This document shows positions 1 to 8,141 of a DNA stretch of 36,377 bases, in pieces. How positions within the stretch are numbered: position 1 is the stretch's first letter; each line of letters opens with the position of its first letter. This DNA comes from Treponema sp. (GTDB taxonomy: Bacteria > Spirochaetota > Spirochaetia > Treponematales > Breznakiellaceae). The notes beneath the pieces are model-generated. The model worked only from the letters and a program-made list of their open reading frames with translations, was not told the origin of the DNA and ran no database searches. The stretch covers positions 1 through 36,377 of the forward strand of contig JAISCR010000010.1 in assembly GCA_031265435.1 (NCBI GenBank), given 5' to 3'. Both the position numbers and the translations under genes were made by a program.

Positions 1-441
1 GCCGTGGGGCTCTACAATACCCGCCTGGGGGTGCTTATCCCCTATATCGGGATCGGGCTTCCCATGGGCGTATATCTGGGTACCGAATTTATGAAAAGCA
101 TCCCCGACGCCCTCATCGAGTCCGCCCGGATCGACGGGGCTAAGTACCTGTGGATCTTTACCAGTATCATCTTTCCTATGTCCGCCCCGGTAACGATGAC
201 CGTGGGAATTCTCACCTTTACGGGCGCCTGGAATGAATTTATGCTGATCAACATCCTTACCTCCAATGACAGCATCAAATCCCTGCCGGTGGGGATAAAC
301 CGTTTTTCCGGCGCCCTGGCATCGGACTACGGCAAACAGTTTTCCGCCCTGGTCATCGGCATGATCCCCATGGTGATCTTCTACCTTATCTTCCGTAAGC
401 AGATAACCAAAGGCGTGGCCGCCGGCGCGGTAAAAGGCTGA
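1..441 (+). CDS. Sugar ABC transporter permease, MalG type (5' partial)
   Basis: This is the C-terminal part of a binding-protein-dependent sugar permease; the gene begins before the window, so the GTG at position 4 is not its start. The visible 146 residues hold the EAA loop that contacts the ATPase (ALIESARIDGAKYLWIF, about residues 36-52), followed by hydrophobic segments and the usual MalG ending with a basic tail (RKQITKGVAAGAVKG). In this family the permease sits in the inner membrane, pairs with a MalF-type partner and uses a shared MsmK/UgpC-type ATPase. It is presumably the last gene of an upstream sugar operon. An AraC-type gene follows after 80 bp. The substrate cannot be read from this fragment. 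Confidence 0.9.
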   Translation, partial: AVGLYNTRLGVLIPYIGIGLPMGVYLGTEFMKSIPDALIESARIDGAKYLWIFTSIIFPMSAPVTMTVGILTFTGAWNEFMLINILTSNDSIKSLPVGINRFSGALASDYGKQFSALVIGMIPMVIFYLIFRKQITKGVAAGAVKG

Positions 442-521
442 TATATGCAATGCGGCGCGGAAAAAAATTGAGATAATCAACCGGGTTATGTCACAAGTCA
501 AATGATAGGGGGTAAAGATCC

Positions 522-1496
522 TTGGCCTATAAATATAACCTGCGGAAAGCCTCCCGTAAAAGACCTCCTTCCGGTTACGCATTAGACGTGTATTTTAATC
601 CCCCCCCCCCCCCCCATTATCGTCATAATTCAAAATTAATTGAAAAGGGAGTCCTGCCCGGATCAAGCGTTTATTTTTATAGTCCCAAAGCATCAAGCCT
701 GAGGCTTTTTATGCTTCCCCATGCCTGCGGGCATTTTATCTGCGATGATGAATATGACGCCCTCCACGAGGGATATGATTCCTATGTCCTGGTTTTTGTT
801 AAAAGCGGACAGGGCTTTGTTTATTTACAAAATCAAAAAATAATTTTATCCGAAGGGTATGGTTTTTTACAGAATTGCAATGCCCGGCATCATTACGGAG
901 CATGCCGGGGTTCCCGGCTTGAAATCTATTGGATACATTTTAACGGCGCCCTGGCCCGTCATTATTCAGAGGCGATATGCAGACACGAATACTGTTCAAT
1001 AATAAAACCACGGTACGCCGGGAGTATATTTGATAATATTTTCAATATTTATAAACAATTTCATCTGGCCCGTTCGGTAAACGATATTTTATGTAATAAA
1101 TACCTGGTTGCCATACTGAGTGAATTCCTGCTTGAAAAAACCCCCATCCGGGAACCGGGAAAAATTATCAGCCGGGACCTGCTTGCCTATATCACCGATA
1201 ATATCCGGGAGCCTTTGAATCTTAACCACTTGGCTTCAAAAGCCGCACTTTCGCCCTACCATTTTTTGCGGTGCTTTAAAAAAGAAACAGGGTATACTCC
1301 CCACAAATATGTCCTGGACGTCAGGATAAACACGGCAAAGCAGTATTTGAAAAACACCGCCATGTCCGTCAAGGAAATCGCGGCTAAATGTGGTTTTTCA
1401 AGTGAATCCGGTTTCTGCATAACCTTCAGGCATGTTACGGGATTTTCTCCCGGCGAATTCCGCGGCAGCAGCCAGCCGGAAAAAACCGGTATTTAA
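522..1496 (+). CDS. AraC-family regulator with N-terminal poly-C tract (candidate phase-variable)
   Basis: A 324-residue transcription regulator. An AraC-type cupin sensor domain spans about residues 50-160 (GYDSYVLVFVKSGQGFVYLQ, then a WIHFNG motif). Two helix-turn-helix units occupy about residues 218-315, ending in the typical AraC stretch with GFSSESGF and TGFSPGEFR. The chosen start is TTG at 522 with AGGGGG at 507-512. The next in-frame ATG, at 711, would remove the beginning of the sensor domain. Codons 27-31 are made from a run of 16 C at 600-615. A change of one C in either direction brings a stop within about nine codons, at 626-628 or 637-639, so tract slippage could switch the protein on and off. 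It lies directly upstream of the UroD-like and sugar ABC genes and probably controls them. The family assignment is firm; phase variation is inferred. Confidence 0.88.
   Translation: MAYKYNLRKASRKRPPSGYALDVYFNPPPPPHYRHNSKLIEKGVLPGSSVYFYSPKASSLRLFMLPHACGHFICDDEYDALHEGYDSYVLVFVKSGQGFVYLQNQKIILSEGYGFLQNCNARHHYGACRGSRLEIYWIHFNGALARHYSEAICRHEYCSIIKPRYAGSIFDNIFNIYKQFHLARSVNDILCNKYLVAILSEFLLEKTPIREPGKIISRDLLAYITDNIREPLNLNHLASKAALSPYHFLRCFKKETGYTPHKYVLDVRINTAKQYLKNTAMSVKEIAAKCGFSSESGFCITFRHVTGFSPGEFRGSSQPEKTGI
600..615 (+). repeat. Poly-C tract of 16 C inside the AraC-type gene
   Basis: An uninterrupted run of 16 C falls in codons 27-31 and the first base of the next codon. With 16 C the frame is open. 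With 17 it meets TAA at 626-628, and with 15 it meets TAA at 637-639. Homopolymeric G/C tracts of this length are classic slippage sites in phase-variable genes. A sequencing error in the count is possible, but the frame shown is intact. Confidence 0.9.
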
Positions 1497-1584
1497 AATT
1501 CTTGCTATTGCGTTTTAAAAAATTGCTTTTTTTCTTCTATCTTCTTGCCTGATCCTCAGGTATTAAGGATAAAATGGATTTACA

Positions 1585-2619
1585 ATGAAACTCCATGACA
1601 GGAAACCTGATATAGAAAACCTTTATACTGTATTCCGGGGGGAAGAACCTCCACGGCCGACATTTTTTGAACTCTTTATGAATACGCCGATTTACGAGCG
1701 GCTGGCGGAGAGGAAAATGCCGGACCGGGGAGACAGGGAACTTGAGTTTTTGAAGCTTTCGGTAGATGCGTATAAAGCGGCGGGTTTTGATTATGCCACA
1801 GCCCTTCATGCGAGTGATTTTGAATTCAAAACCGAAAGAAATACGGAAGACAGAATGGATACCATATCCCTTAATCAGGGGTTTGTAATTACCGATGAGG
1901 ATTCTTTTGAAAAATATCAATGGCCTGATGCTGAATGTTATGATTACTCCAGGCTTGAAAAGATCCTGCCCTTTCTTCCCGAAGGGATGAAACTTATGGT
2001 CATGGGGCCCTGCGGGGTACTTGAAAATGTAATTGCCCTGACAGGCTATGACAATCTCTGCTTTATGCTCTATGACAATCCTCCTCTGGCGAAGGCTGTT
2101 TTTGATAAAGTCGGTGGATGCCTGCTTAAATACTACGAGATCTCGCTGACCTACGAAAGCGTAGGCATTATTTCTTCCAATGATGACTGGGGCTTCAAGA
2201 CCCAGACGTTTCTGTCCCCCGAACAAATGCGTGAATATCTTTTCCCCTGGCACAGGAAGATAGTCGAAGCCGCCCATAAATCGGGACGTCCGGTGATTCT
2301 TCATTCATGTGGCTATTTTAATGTCGTTATGGATGATGTAATCGAAATGGATTTTGACGGAAAACATTCCTACGAAGACGTTATTTTACCGGTAGAAGAT
2401 TCCTATGAAAAATGGCAGGGCCGCATAGGTATACTCGGAGGTATGGATATGAATTTTCTCATTACCCATAACGAGGAAGATATAATGAAGCGCTGCAGGG
2501 CGATGCTCAAGAGAGCCGAAGGACGCGGCGGTTATGCCCTGGGGACGGGCAACAGCGTGCCGGAATATCTGCCCCAGGATCACTACATCGCGCTTCTCAG
2601 GGCAGGAATTGAGTATTAA
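1585..2619 (+). CDS. UroD/MtaA-like methyltransferase-family protein (paralogue 1)
   Basis: A 344-residue soluble protein of the uroporphyrinogen decarboxylase superfamily, closer to corrinoid methyltransferases (MtaA/CmuA type) than to haem-pathway UroD. It carries the H-x-C-G signature (H240, S241, C242) that supplies zinc ligands in MtaA. The usual third-ligand region near the C-terminus reads GTGNSVPEYLP, without the expected Cys. The ATG at 1585 follows a weak AAGGAT at 1565-1570; another ATG at 1574 is out of frame. It lies between the AraC-type regulator and a sugar-binding protein, with two more members of the family downstream. No corrinoid protein is encoded nearby, so the substrate is unknown. 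Demethylation of a methylated sugar or glycoside is one possibility, but only inference. Confidence 0.78.
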   Translation: MKLHDRKPDIENLYTVFRGEEPPRPTFFELFMNTPIYERLAERKMPDRGDRELEFLKLSVDAYKAAGFDYATALHASDFEFKTERNTEDRMDTISLNQGFVITDEDSFEKYQWPDAECYDYSRLEKILPFLPEGMKLMVMGPCGVLENVIALTGYDNLCFMLYDNPPLAKAVFDKVGGCLLKYYEISLTYESVGIISSNDDWGFKTQTFLSPEQMREYLFPWHRKIVEAAHKSGRPVILHSCGYFNVVMDDVIEMDFDGKHSYEDVILPVEDSYEKWQGRIGILGGMDMNFLITHNEEDIMKRCRAMLKRAEGRGGYALGTGNSVPEYLPQDHYIALLRAGIEY

Positions 2620-2640
2620 AAACAGTAAGAATACAGGCTC

Positions 2641-2665
2641 TTCCAAAACCAACCGGGTTTTGGAA
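2641..2665. repeat. Short palindromic repeat, copy A (TTCCAAAA family)
   Basis: A 10-bp perfect inverted repeat (TTCCAAAACC / GGTTTTGGAA) with a 5-base loop, flanked by direct copies of CAGGCTC at 2634-2640 and 2666-2672. It lies between the first UroD-like gene and the binding-protein gene and lacks a clear T tail. Three related palindromes occur at 11215, 21647 and 33553. Confidence 0.65.
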
Positions 2666-2697
2666 CAGGCTCAAATATTTCATAGATCAGGGCATAG

Positions 2698-2713
2698 GCG
2701 GACTTTTGTCCGC
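2698..2713 (+). other. Leader hairpin before the sugar-binding protein gene
   Basis: A perfect 6-bp stem (GCGGAC / GTCCGC) with a TTTT loop lies 24 bp before the ATG at 2738. It could stabilise the 5' end of the binding-protein message or act as a processing site. It has no T tail. Confidence 0.45.
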
Positions 2714-2737
2714 AAAATATATGTTTGGAGGCATAAT

Positions 2738-4117
2738 ATGAAACGTTTTAGTATGTTAGCAGTTCTGCTGTTCTGCGGAACCGCGGCGTTGTTTGCCGGT
2801 GGCGGCCAAAGCGGAAGAAGCGCGGCCCCTGCCGCTCCGGCGGCTACTGGGGTAGTCGGCAACACCCTCAAATATGATCTTGCCGCGCCAGTGAACGGCG
2901 GCAGAAACATTACCATTGAATTCTGGGTCAATAACGGACTCCTGCCTGTTTGGCAGCAACTGGCGGACGATTACATGAAGGTACACCCGAATGTCAGGAT
3001 CAATGTAACGCCTTTTGGCAATGATCTGCTTGAAAAAATCGCACCGGCCCTGCAAACCGGGACAGGACCGGATATTACGTTTTACCACAACGAATGGGAC
3101 GGAACGGTTCTGCCCTTCGCCTCTCCCTATCCCGAAGATGTGCTCCCCCTTTCGGCTATCAAGGCTGATTTTAATATGATTGACGCCCACATACAGGCCG
3201 ATGGCAAACTCTACTATTTCGATATGGGTATCATGACCTCCGGTATTTTCTATAATAAGAAGATGTGGCGCGAGGCGGGTCTTACCGAGGCGGACATTCC
3301 CGCATCCTGGGAGCAGCTCATACAAGTGGCCAAAAAGCTCACAAAATATGACAATGCGGGTAACATAACCCGGGAAGGGCTTTCAATAAACGCGATGCAG
3401 GAATTTATACTCCAGGCCCTGTCCTATCAGGACGGTCAGTTTCTCTTTACCGCCGGCAACAAGCCGGTGGTTGATTCGCCGGTTTGGAGGGCAAACCTCA
3501 AATTTATCCAGGACCTGTACAATGTTCATAAGGTTTCTTCCACCCGCTTCCCTGACGGAAACGAGGCTTTTGTTAATGAGCAGGGGGCTATGTCCTATAT
3601 CTGGGGATGGGCAGGAACCTGGCTGTCCAACTACCCCAACATGGAATGGGGTTTCTTCAACCTTCCCACAAAGACAGGGAGAACACCTCCCGCATATGAT
3701 CGGAACAACGGCGAGTCTACCCCTGCGGTGACGGCTACGAGGGTGGACGCGAAGGCGGTCGGATTCGACATCCTGAAATTTTTCCTTGCCCACGACAAGT
3801 ACTTGACAGGTATGGCGGTATTGGATGGAATCGTACCGGTAAAGAAAAATCTGCTCTCCGATCCGGCGATTCGGAATGACGTGGTACTTTCAACCCAAAC
3901 TAAAATGTCCGACAGGACTATATGGCCCGGGCCGCTTCCAAGCGAATACCACACCAATATAAAAACTTTTGCTATACAGGAAGTGTTGCTTAACGGCGGC
4001 AGCATTGACGCGGCCCTTACGAATACCCAAAGGGTTATGGATCGCGATTTTGGACAGGCGTTCAGAAATCTGTCCTTCCAGGAACGGTTCTACGGGTACA
4101 GCGGTGAATTAAAGTAG
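2738..4117 (+). CDS. Sugar ABC transporter substrate-binding protein (cluster 1)
   Basis: A 459-residue extracellular sugar-binding protein of the MalE/UgpB class (SBP family 1). A signal peptide covers about residues 1-22 and ends LFAGGG, with no lipobox Cys, so it is probably cut by signal peptidase I or held by an uncleaved anchor. A Ser/Ala/Pro-rich linker precedes the mature fold, whose landmarks include GTGPDITFYHNEWDG and the long C-terminal domain. The ATG at 2738 is preceded by GGAGG at 2727-2731; the frame is open further upstream, but that part overlaps the UroD-like gene and lacks a signal peptide. MalF- and MalG-type permeases follow after 51 bp. No ATPase gene is present, which is normal where a shared ATPase serves several sugar systems. 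The ligand is unknown. Confidence 0.93.
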   Translation: MKRFSMLAVLLFCGTAALFAGGGQSGRSAAPAAPAATGVVGNTLKYDLAAPVNGGRNITIEFWVNNGLLPVWQQLADDYMKVHPNVRINVTPFGNDLLEKIAPALQTGTGPDITFYHNEWDGTVLPFASPYPEDVLPLSAIKADFNMIDAHIQADGKLYYFDMGIMTSGIFYNKKMWREAGLTEADIPASWEQLIQVAKKLTKYDNAGNITREGLSINAMQEFILQALSYQDGQFLFTAGNKPVVDSPVWRANLKFIQDLYNVHKVSSTRFPDGNEAFVNEQGAMSYIWGWAGTWLSNYPNMEWGFFNLPTKTGRTPPAYDRNNGESTPAVTATRVDAKAVGFDILKFFLAHDKYLTGMAVLDGIVPVKKNLLSDPAIRNDVVLSTQTKMSDRTIWPGPLPSEYHTNIKTFAIQEVLLNGGSIDAALTNTQRVMDRDFGQAFRNLSFQERFYGYSGELK

Positions 4118-4168
4118 AAACGTAAAAAGGGGGATTGGCGGCAACCGATCCCCTGTCAGGGGGAAAGT

Positions 4169-5077
4169 ATGGCTCTATTGATCCGTAGTGTAAGGAATAG
4201 CCGTAAAGGATTACCCCTTTTCGGTATGAATATGGTCATCCCTGTATTGACCGTAACGTTGGTTTTTTACGGTGTTTTTCTCTTATTCCCCATTGGGTAT
4301 GCCATAACCGGCAGTTTTTTTGAATGGAATCCTATACACAGCGTTTTTAATTTTATGAAATTGGACAATTACAAAGAAGCTGCCGGGTATCCCCTGACAT
4401 GGTCCGCTCTCTTCAATTCCGTTTATTTTGCGGTGGTGGTAGTTTTTGTCAGGACCTTTATCGGTCTTGTTTTTGCCGTATTAATAAACAACGTAGTCCA
4501 TTTCCGGTCTTTTTTTCGTACCGTCTATTTTCTGCCCGTTGTTACCTCCATGGTTGCGGTTTCCATTGTCTGGAAAGTTCTTCTGTACAATCCGGCTTTC
4601 GGTATCTTTAATCAGTTCCTTATCTCTCTGGGTTTACCCCCTTCGGAGTGGCTGAATTCCCCAATTACCGCAATGCCTTCTGTTATGCTTATGACTATAT
4701 GGAAGGATTCAGGATACGCGGTTGTTCTGTATCTGGCGGGTCTTCAGGGGATACCTTCCCAGTTAATCGAAGCCGCCACTATTGACGGGGCGGGACGTTT
4801 CAAAATTTTTACCCGAATCACCTTTCCCCTCCTCAGCGCCACAACCCTTCTGGTTGTGGTAACCGGAACCATAAGTTATCTTCAGGCATTTACCCAGATC
4901 TTTATGATGACCGAGGGAGGACCGGGAACGGCTACCTATACAATGGTTTATTATCTCTATGTTGAGGCCTTCAAAAAATGGCGTTTTGGTTACGCCTCTG
5001 CCCTGTCGGTCATTCTGTTTATAGTGATCCTTATTTTCTCATTGATTCAGATGAAGCTGAACAGGAGGGTGGACTAA
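4169..5077 (+). CDS. Sugar ABC transporter permease, MalF type (cluster 1)
   Basis: A 302-residue inner-membrane permease with about six hydrophobic segments. The first lies around residues 25-50. The EAA loop (LIEAATIDGAGRFKIFTRITFPLL, about 200-223) docks the cytoplasmic ATPase. The family motif GGPGTATYTMVYYLY near residue 252 is typical of MalF/UgpA-type subunits. The ATG at 4169 follows AGGGGGA at 4158-4164. It is co-directional with the binding protein before it and is followed after one base by the MalG-type partner, so the two are likely translated together and form a heterodimer. Confidence 0.95.
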   Translation: MALLIRSVRNSRKGLPLFGMNMVIPVLTVTLVFYGVFLLFPIGYAITGSFFEWNPIHSVFNFMKLDNYKEAAGYPLTWSALFNSVYFAVVVVFVRTFIGLVFAVLINNVVHFRSFFRTVYFLPVVTSMVAVSIVWKVLLYNPAFGIFNQFLISLGLPPSEWLNSPITAMPSVMLMTIWKDSGYAVVLYLAGLQGIPSQLIEAATIDGAGRFKIFTRITFPLLSATTLLVVVTGTISYLQAFTQIFMMTEGGPGTATYTMVYYLYVEAFKKWRFGYASALSVILFIVILIFSLIQMKLNRRVD

Positions 5078-5078
5078 T

Positions 5079-5906
5079 ATGACAAAGAATGGAGCGTTGT
5101 ATTCATTTATTATATATATTCTTCTGATTTTATTGGCGGTTTTTATGTTTCTGCCTTTTTTGTGGATGATGCTGACTTCGTTTAAACCCTTTGCGGAGGT
5201 AACCGCCCTTCCTTCCACATTGTTTCCAAAACAATGGACTTTGGAAAATTTTGTAAAGATGAATCAGATAGTCAATATGTTCGTCGGATACCGCAACAGT
5301 CTTTTTCTCGCGGTTACAAAAACCGTGATAATCCTCTACACATCGGCGTTGGTTGGGTTTGTTATATCAAAAATTCCTTTCAAATTTAATAACGCATTTT
5401 TTATTTTTATCCTCGCAACCATGATGATACCCTGGCCGGTGGTAATAATCCCTCAATATCAGGAGATGGCCTGGTTTAGATGGGTCGGCAATTATACTTC
5501 ATTAATAATACCGGCGCTCTTTTCAAGTTTCGGTATCTTTATGATGAAGCAGTTTGTTGACGGAATACCAAATGAATTAATGGAAGCCTGCCGGGTTGAC
5601 GGGGCTAATGAATGGATTATTTTTCACCGTGTAATTATACCCAACATAGGCCCGGCTGTTTCGGCCCTGGCGATATTTCAATTTCTCTGGGTATGGGATG
5701 ATTTTCTCTGGCCTTTTATGATGATAAACCGTTCGGATAAATTTACACTCCCCCTTCTTTTACGGTCTTTCCAGGGAAGGTATTTTAACGATTACGGTCC
5801 AATGATTGCCTGTTCCGCGGTATCTGTTATTCCGGTGCTTATCGTCTACATTGTCTTTCAGCGGCGTTTTGTTGAGGGCATCACTATGACAGGAATAAAA
5901 AGTTAA
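5079..5906 (+). CDS. Sugar ABC transporter permease, MalG type (cluster 1)
   Basis: A 275-residue inner-membrane permease and partner of the MalF-type gene just upstream. The N-terminal transmembrane helix (about 10-32) is followed by the periplasmic segment WMMLTSFKPFAEV typical of MalG/UgpE proteins. The EAA loop reads ELMEACRVDGANEWIIFHRVIIPNI. The tail ends QRRFVEGITMTGIKS, the usual MalG-type ending. The ATG at 5079 is preceded by AGGAGG at 5063-5068, inside the end of the upstream gene, which points to coupled translation. Two UroD-like genes follow at short distance, tying them to this transporter. Confidence 0.95.
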   Translation: MTKNGALYSFIIYILLILLAVFMFLPFLWMMLTSFKPFAEVTALPSTLFPKQWTLENFVKMNQIVNMFVGYRNSLFLAVTKTVIILYTSALVGFVISKIPFKFNNAFFIFILATMMIPWPVVIIPQYQEMAWFRWVGNYTSLIIPALFSSFGIFMMKQFVDGIPNELMEACRVDGANEWIIFHRVIIPNIGPAVSALAIFQFLWVWDDFLWPFMMINRSDKFTLPLLLRSFQGRYFNDYGPMIACSAVSVIPVLIVYIVFQRRFVEGITMTGIKS

Positions 5907-5932
5907 ATATACTGAATCTAAGGAGACAGGTT

Positions 5933-7021
5933 ATGCGTACAACATATATCAGCGACTGGGAAAAGATAAAATCCCGTTTTGAGCAGTGGTGGAACCGGGA
6001 CAAATCCGACAAACCACTCATGAGGATTGTCGCCAAAGGCAGGCCGGGGAAAATTCTGCCCCTTGAAAAGCCAAAAACTCCCGAGGAGATCTACCTTGAT
6101 ATTCCGCGTATCATCACCGATTACCGCAATTACTGTGAGACCCATTATTTTTTGGCTGATGCTTTCCCTACGCTTGATATTAACCTGGGGCCGGGTTCCA
6201 TGGCCCTCTACCTGGGGGGAGAGCCGGGCTTTGCCTGGGACACGGTGTGGTACAAGGAAAAGTTTGACAGCGCCAGGGAATTCGAGACCCTCCGGTATGA
6301 CGAAACCAATAAATGGTGGAGGATCCACCGGAAGATGGCTCTGGACGCGGTGAATCTCGCCGCCGGAGACTTCTATGTTGCTATTCCGGATATCATCGAA
6401 AACCTGGATATTCTTTCGGCCCTGCGGGGGCCTCAGAACCTCTGCTTCGACATGCTTGACGAACCTGATGCTATACGCAGGGGGGTTGAAATCGTCGACT
6501 CGGTGTACTTTAAATACTACGACCGGTTCTACGATACGCTTAAAGATGAGGACGATTCATCAAGTTATACGGCTTTTCAGATCCTGGGCAAAGGGAAAAT
6601 AGCCAAAGTACAGTGCGACTTCTGCGCCATGATATCCCCCGGGATGTTCATGGAGATAGTAGTCCCATCCCTGCGCAGGGAATGTCAAAACCTGAACCAT
6701 TCCATCTATCACCTGGACGGCCCTGACGCCATAAAACACGTACCGGCCCTTATGGAGATAAAGGAATTGGATGCCCTGCAGTGGACCTGCGGCGCGGGAA
6801 AACCCGATGGGGGCTGTGAGAAATGGTATCCCATTTACGACCAGGTGAGGGAAGCGGGCAAAAGCCTCTGGATACAGCTCTACGATGGCGGGCCGGCCGA
6901 CTGGGCTGAAAACGCAAAACGTATCGTCAAACGTTACGGTTCAACCGGAATCTACTTCCTCTTCCCCGAATTCGACAGCCTTGCCGAAGCGAAGAAGACG
7001 GAAAATCTTTTTGGAGAATAA
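5933..7021 (+). CDS. UroD-like protein (paralogue 2, divergent active site)
   Basis: A 362-residue protein of the UroD/MtaA superfamily, recognised by its overall layout and by the block SIYHLDGPDAIKHVPALMEI, which sits where the others have H-S-C-G. Here it reads H260-L-D262-G, so the Cys zinc ligand is replaced by Asp. A stretch TCGAGKPDGGCEKW follows, with two Cys of unknown role. The start at 5933 has AAGGAG at 5920-5925. The stop codon at 7019-7021 overlaps the ribosome site of the next UroD-like gene, so the two are co-translated. The chemistry is probably different from paralogues 1 and 3. It is clearly part of the sugar transporter operon. A carbohydrate-linked role is inferred; no reaction can be named. 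Confidence 0.72.
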   Translation: MRTTYISDWEKIKSRFEQWWNRDKSDKPLMRIVAKGRPGKILPLEKPKTPEEIYLDIPRIITDYRNYCETHYFLADAFPTLDINLGPGSMALYLGGEPGFAWDTVWYKEKFDSAREFETLRYDETNKWWRIHRKMALDAVNLAAGDFYVAIPDIIENLDILSALRGPQNLCFDMLDEPDAIRRGVEIVDSVYFKYYDRFYDTLKDEDDSSSYTAFQILGKGKIAKVQCDFCAMISPGMFMEIVVPSLRRECQNLNHSIYHLDGPDAIKHVPALMEIKELDALQWTCGAGKPDGGCEKWYPIYDQVREAGKSLWIQLYDGGPADWAENAKRIVKRYGSTGIYFLFPEFDSLAEAKKTENLFGE

Positions 7022-7031
7022 GGAGCGCAAT

Positions 7032-8015
7032 ATGACCGGCAAGGAAGTTGTACGGGCGTCCCTCTATTTCAGAACCCCTGACCGTTACGCCTTTGATTTT
7101 CCGGAGAGGTATGGGAGCGATTTTTACAGCTGCGGAATGAGTCCCTCTCCCGACGACAGGGCCTCCAACAGCGTTGATGAATGGGGCTGTGTATGGTCTA
7201 CCAAAACAAATACTCTTCTGGGAGAAGTGCATGAGCATCCCCTGAAAAGCTGGGACGATTTGTCAACACTGAAGATCCCTGACTTTATGGAAGACCGTCG
7301 CTGGGAAAAGATGAAAAGCGCCAGGGCCGAGGCCGGTGATAAATACCTTATGAGCTATATCTGTTCTATCTATGAGAGGCTGCATTTCCTGCGGGGCCTT
7401 GAGGACCTCTGGTGTGACATTATCGAAAACCCTGATAAGGTCGGTTTCCTTATCGGTGTCATTGTGGACAGAAATATCGAGGCTATTAACCGGTACGCCG
7501 ATCTTGGAACCGATGGTATTATGATTGGCGACGATTGGGGCCTCCAGAACAGACTGATGATCAGTCCTGAGCACTGGCGGGCAATCTGGAAACCCGCTTA
7601 CACTCGTATCTTTGCCGCAGCTCACGAACGGGGTATGGACTGCTGGATGCACTCCTGCGGCTATATCGTCGATATACTGGGGGATCTTATCGAAGTCGGG
7701 CTCAATGCGGTACACATGGATCAGCAGGAAAATATGGGCCTCGAAAACCTCCGGGATCGTTTCCGGGGGAAGATCAACTTTTTCTCTTGTGTTGATATTC
7801 AACAGACCTTCGCCCGCGGCAGCCCTGGTGAGATACGGGCTTATACGCGGAAGATGGCGGAATGTCTCGGTACAAAAGCGGGCGGTTTCATTCCCCGATG
7901 GTACACTGATCCCGTCGGCGCAGGACACAAGGAAGAAAATATTACTATCATGTGTGATGAATTTATCAAGATAAATAAGGAAGTCTACGGTACCGATCTG
8001 CCTGTTAAAACCTGA
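7032..8015 (+). CDS. UroD/MtaA-like methyltransferase-family protein (paralogue 3)
   Basis: A 327-residue cytoplasmic protein whose N-terminus (TGKEVVRASLYFRTPDRYAF) resembles the opening of many UroD/MtaA proteins. It has the H-x-C-G motif at H207-S208-C209 in the context DCWMHSCGYIVDILGDLIEVG. The region where MtaA has its third zinc ligand reads GGFIPRWYTDPVG, without Cys. The ATG at 7032 has AAGGAG at 7020-7025 and lies 10 bp after the previous stop. The frame stays open upstream into paralogue 2, but that part is not part of the fold. It is the last gene before a new promoter at 8057. It may act with paralogue 2 on the imported compound. Confidence 0.77.
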   Translation: MTGKEVVRASLYFRTPDRYAFDFPERYGSDFYSCGMSPSPDDRASNSVDEWGCVWSTKTNTLLGEVHEHPLKSWDDLSTLKIPDFMEDRRWEKMKSARAEAGDKYLMSYICSIYERLHFLRGLEDLWCDIIENPDKVGFLIGVIVDRNIEAINRYADLGTDGIMIGDDWGLQNRLMISPEHWRAIWKPAYTRIFAAAHERGMDCWMHSCGYIVDILGDLIEVGLNAVHMDQQENMGLENLRDRFRGKINFFSCVDIQQTFARGSPGEIRAYTRKMAECLGTKAGGFIPRWYTDPVGAGHKEENITIMCDEFIKINKEVYGTDLPVKT

Positions 8016-8056
8016 CCCTCCCCCGGAGGAAAAGCCTGCCGCCTAAGCGCCCGCTA

Positions 8057-8084
8057 TTGACAGAAGCATAAAACGCAATATACT
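8057..8084 (+). promoter_or_regulatory. Sigma70-type promoter before the HD-GYP gene
   Basis: TTGACA (8057-8062), a 16-bp spacer, then TATACT (8079-8084). This close match to the housekeeping consensus places a start near 8091 and would let the HD-GYP gene be expressed separately from the sugar operon. A GGAGG at 8092-8096 lies at the predicted start but has no in-frame start codon close to it. Confidence 0.6.
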
Positions 8085-8141
8085 AAAAAATGGAGGATAA
8101 AAAATTTAGTTTGAATTTCTGGTTGGTTACCGAGTATTAGT

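Noticed and set aside
2756-3325. Open frame of 189 codons on the minus strand
   Set aside because: It is antisense to the first sugar-binding protein; there is no ribosome site or motif.
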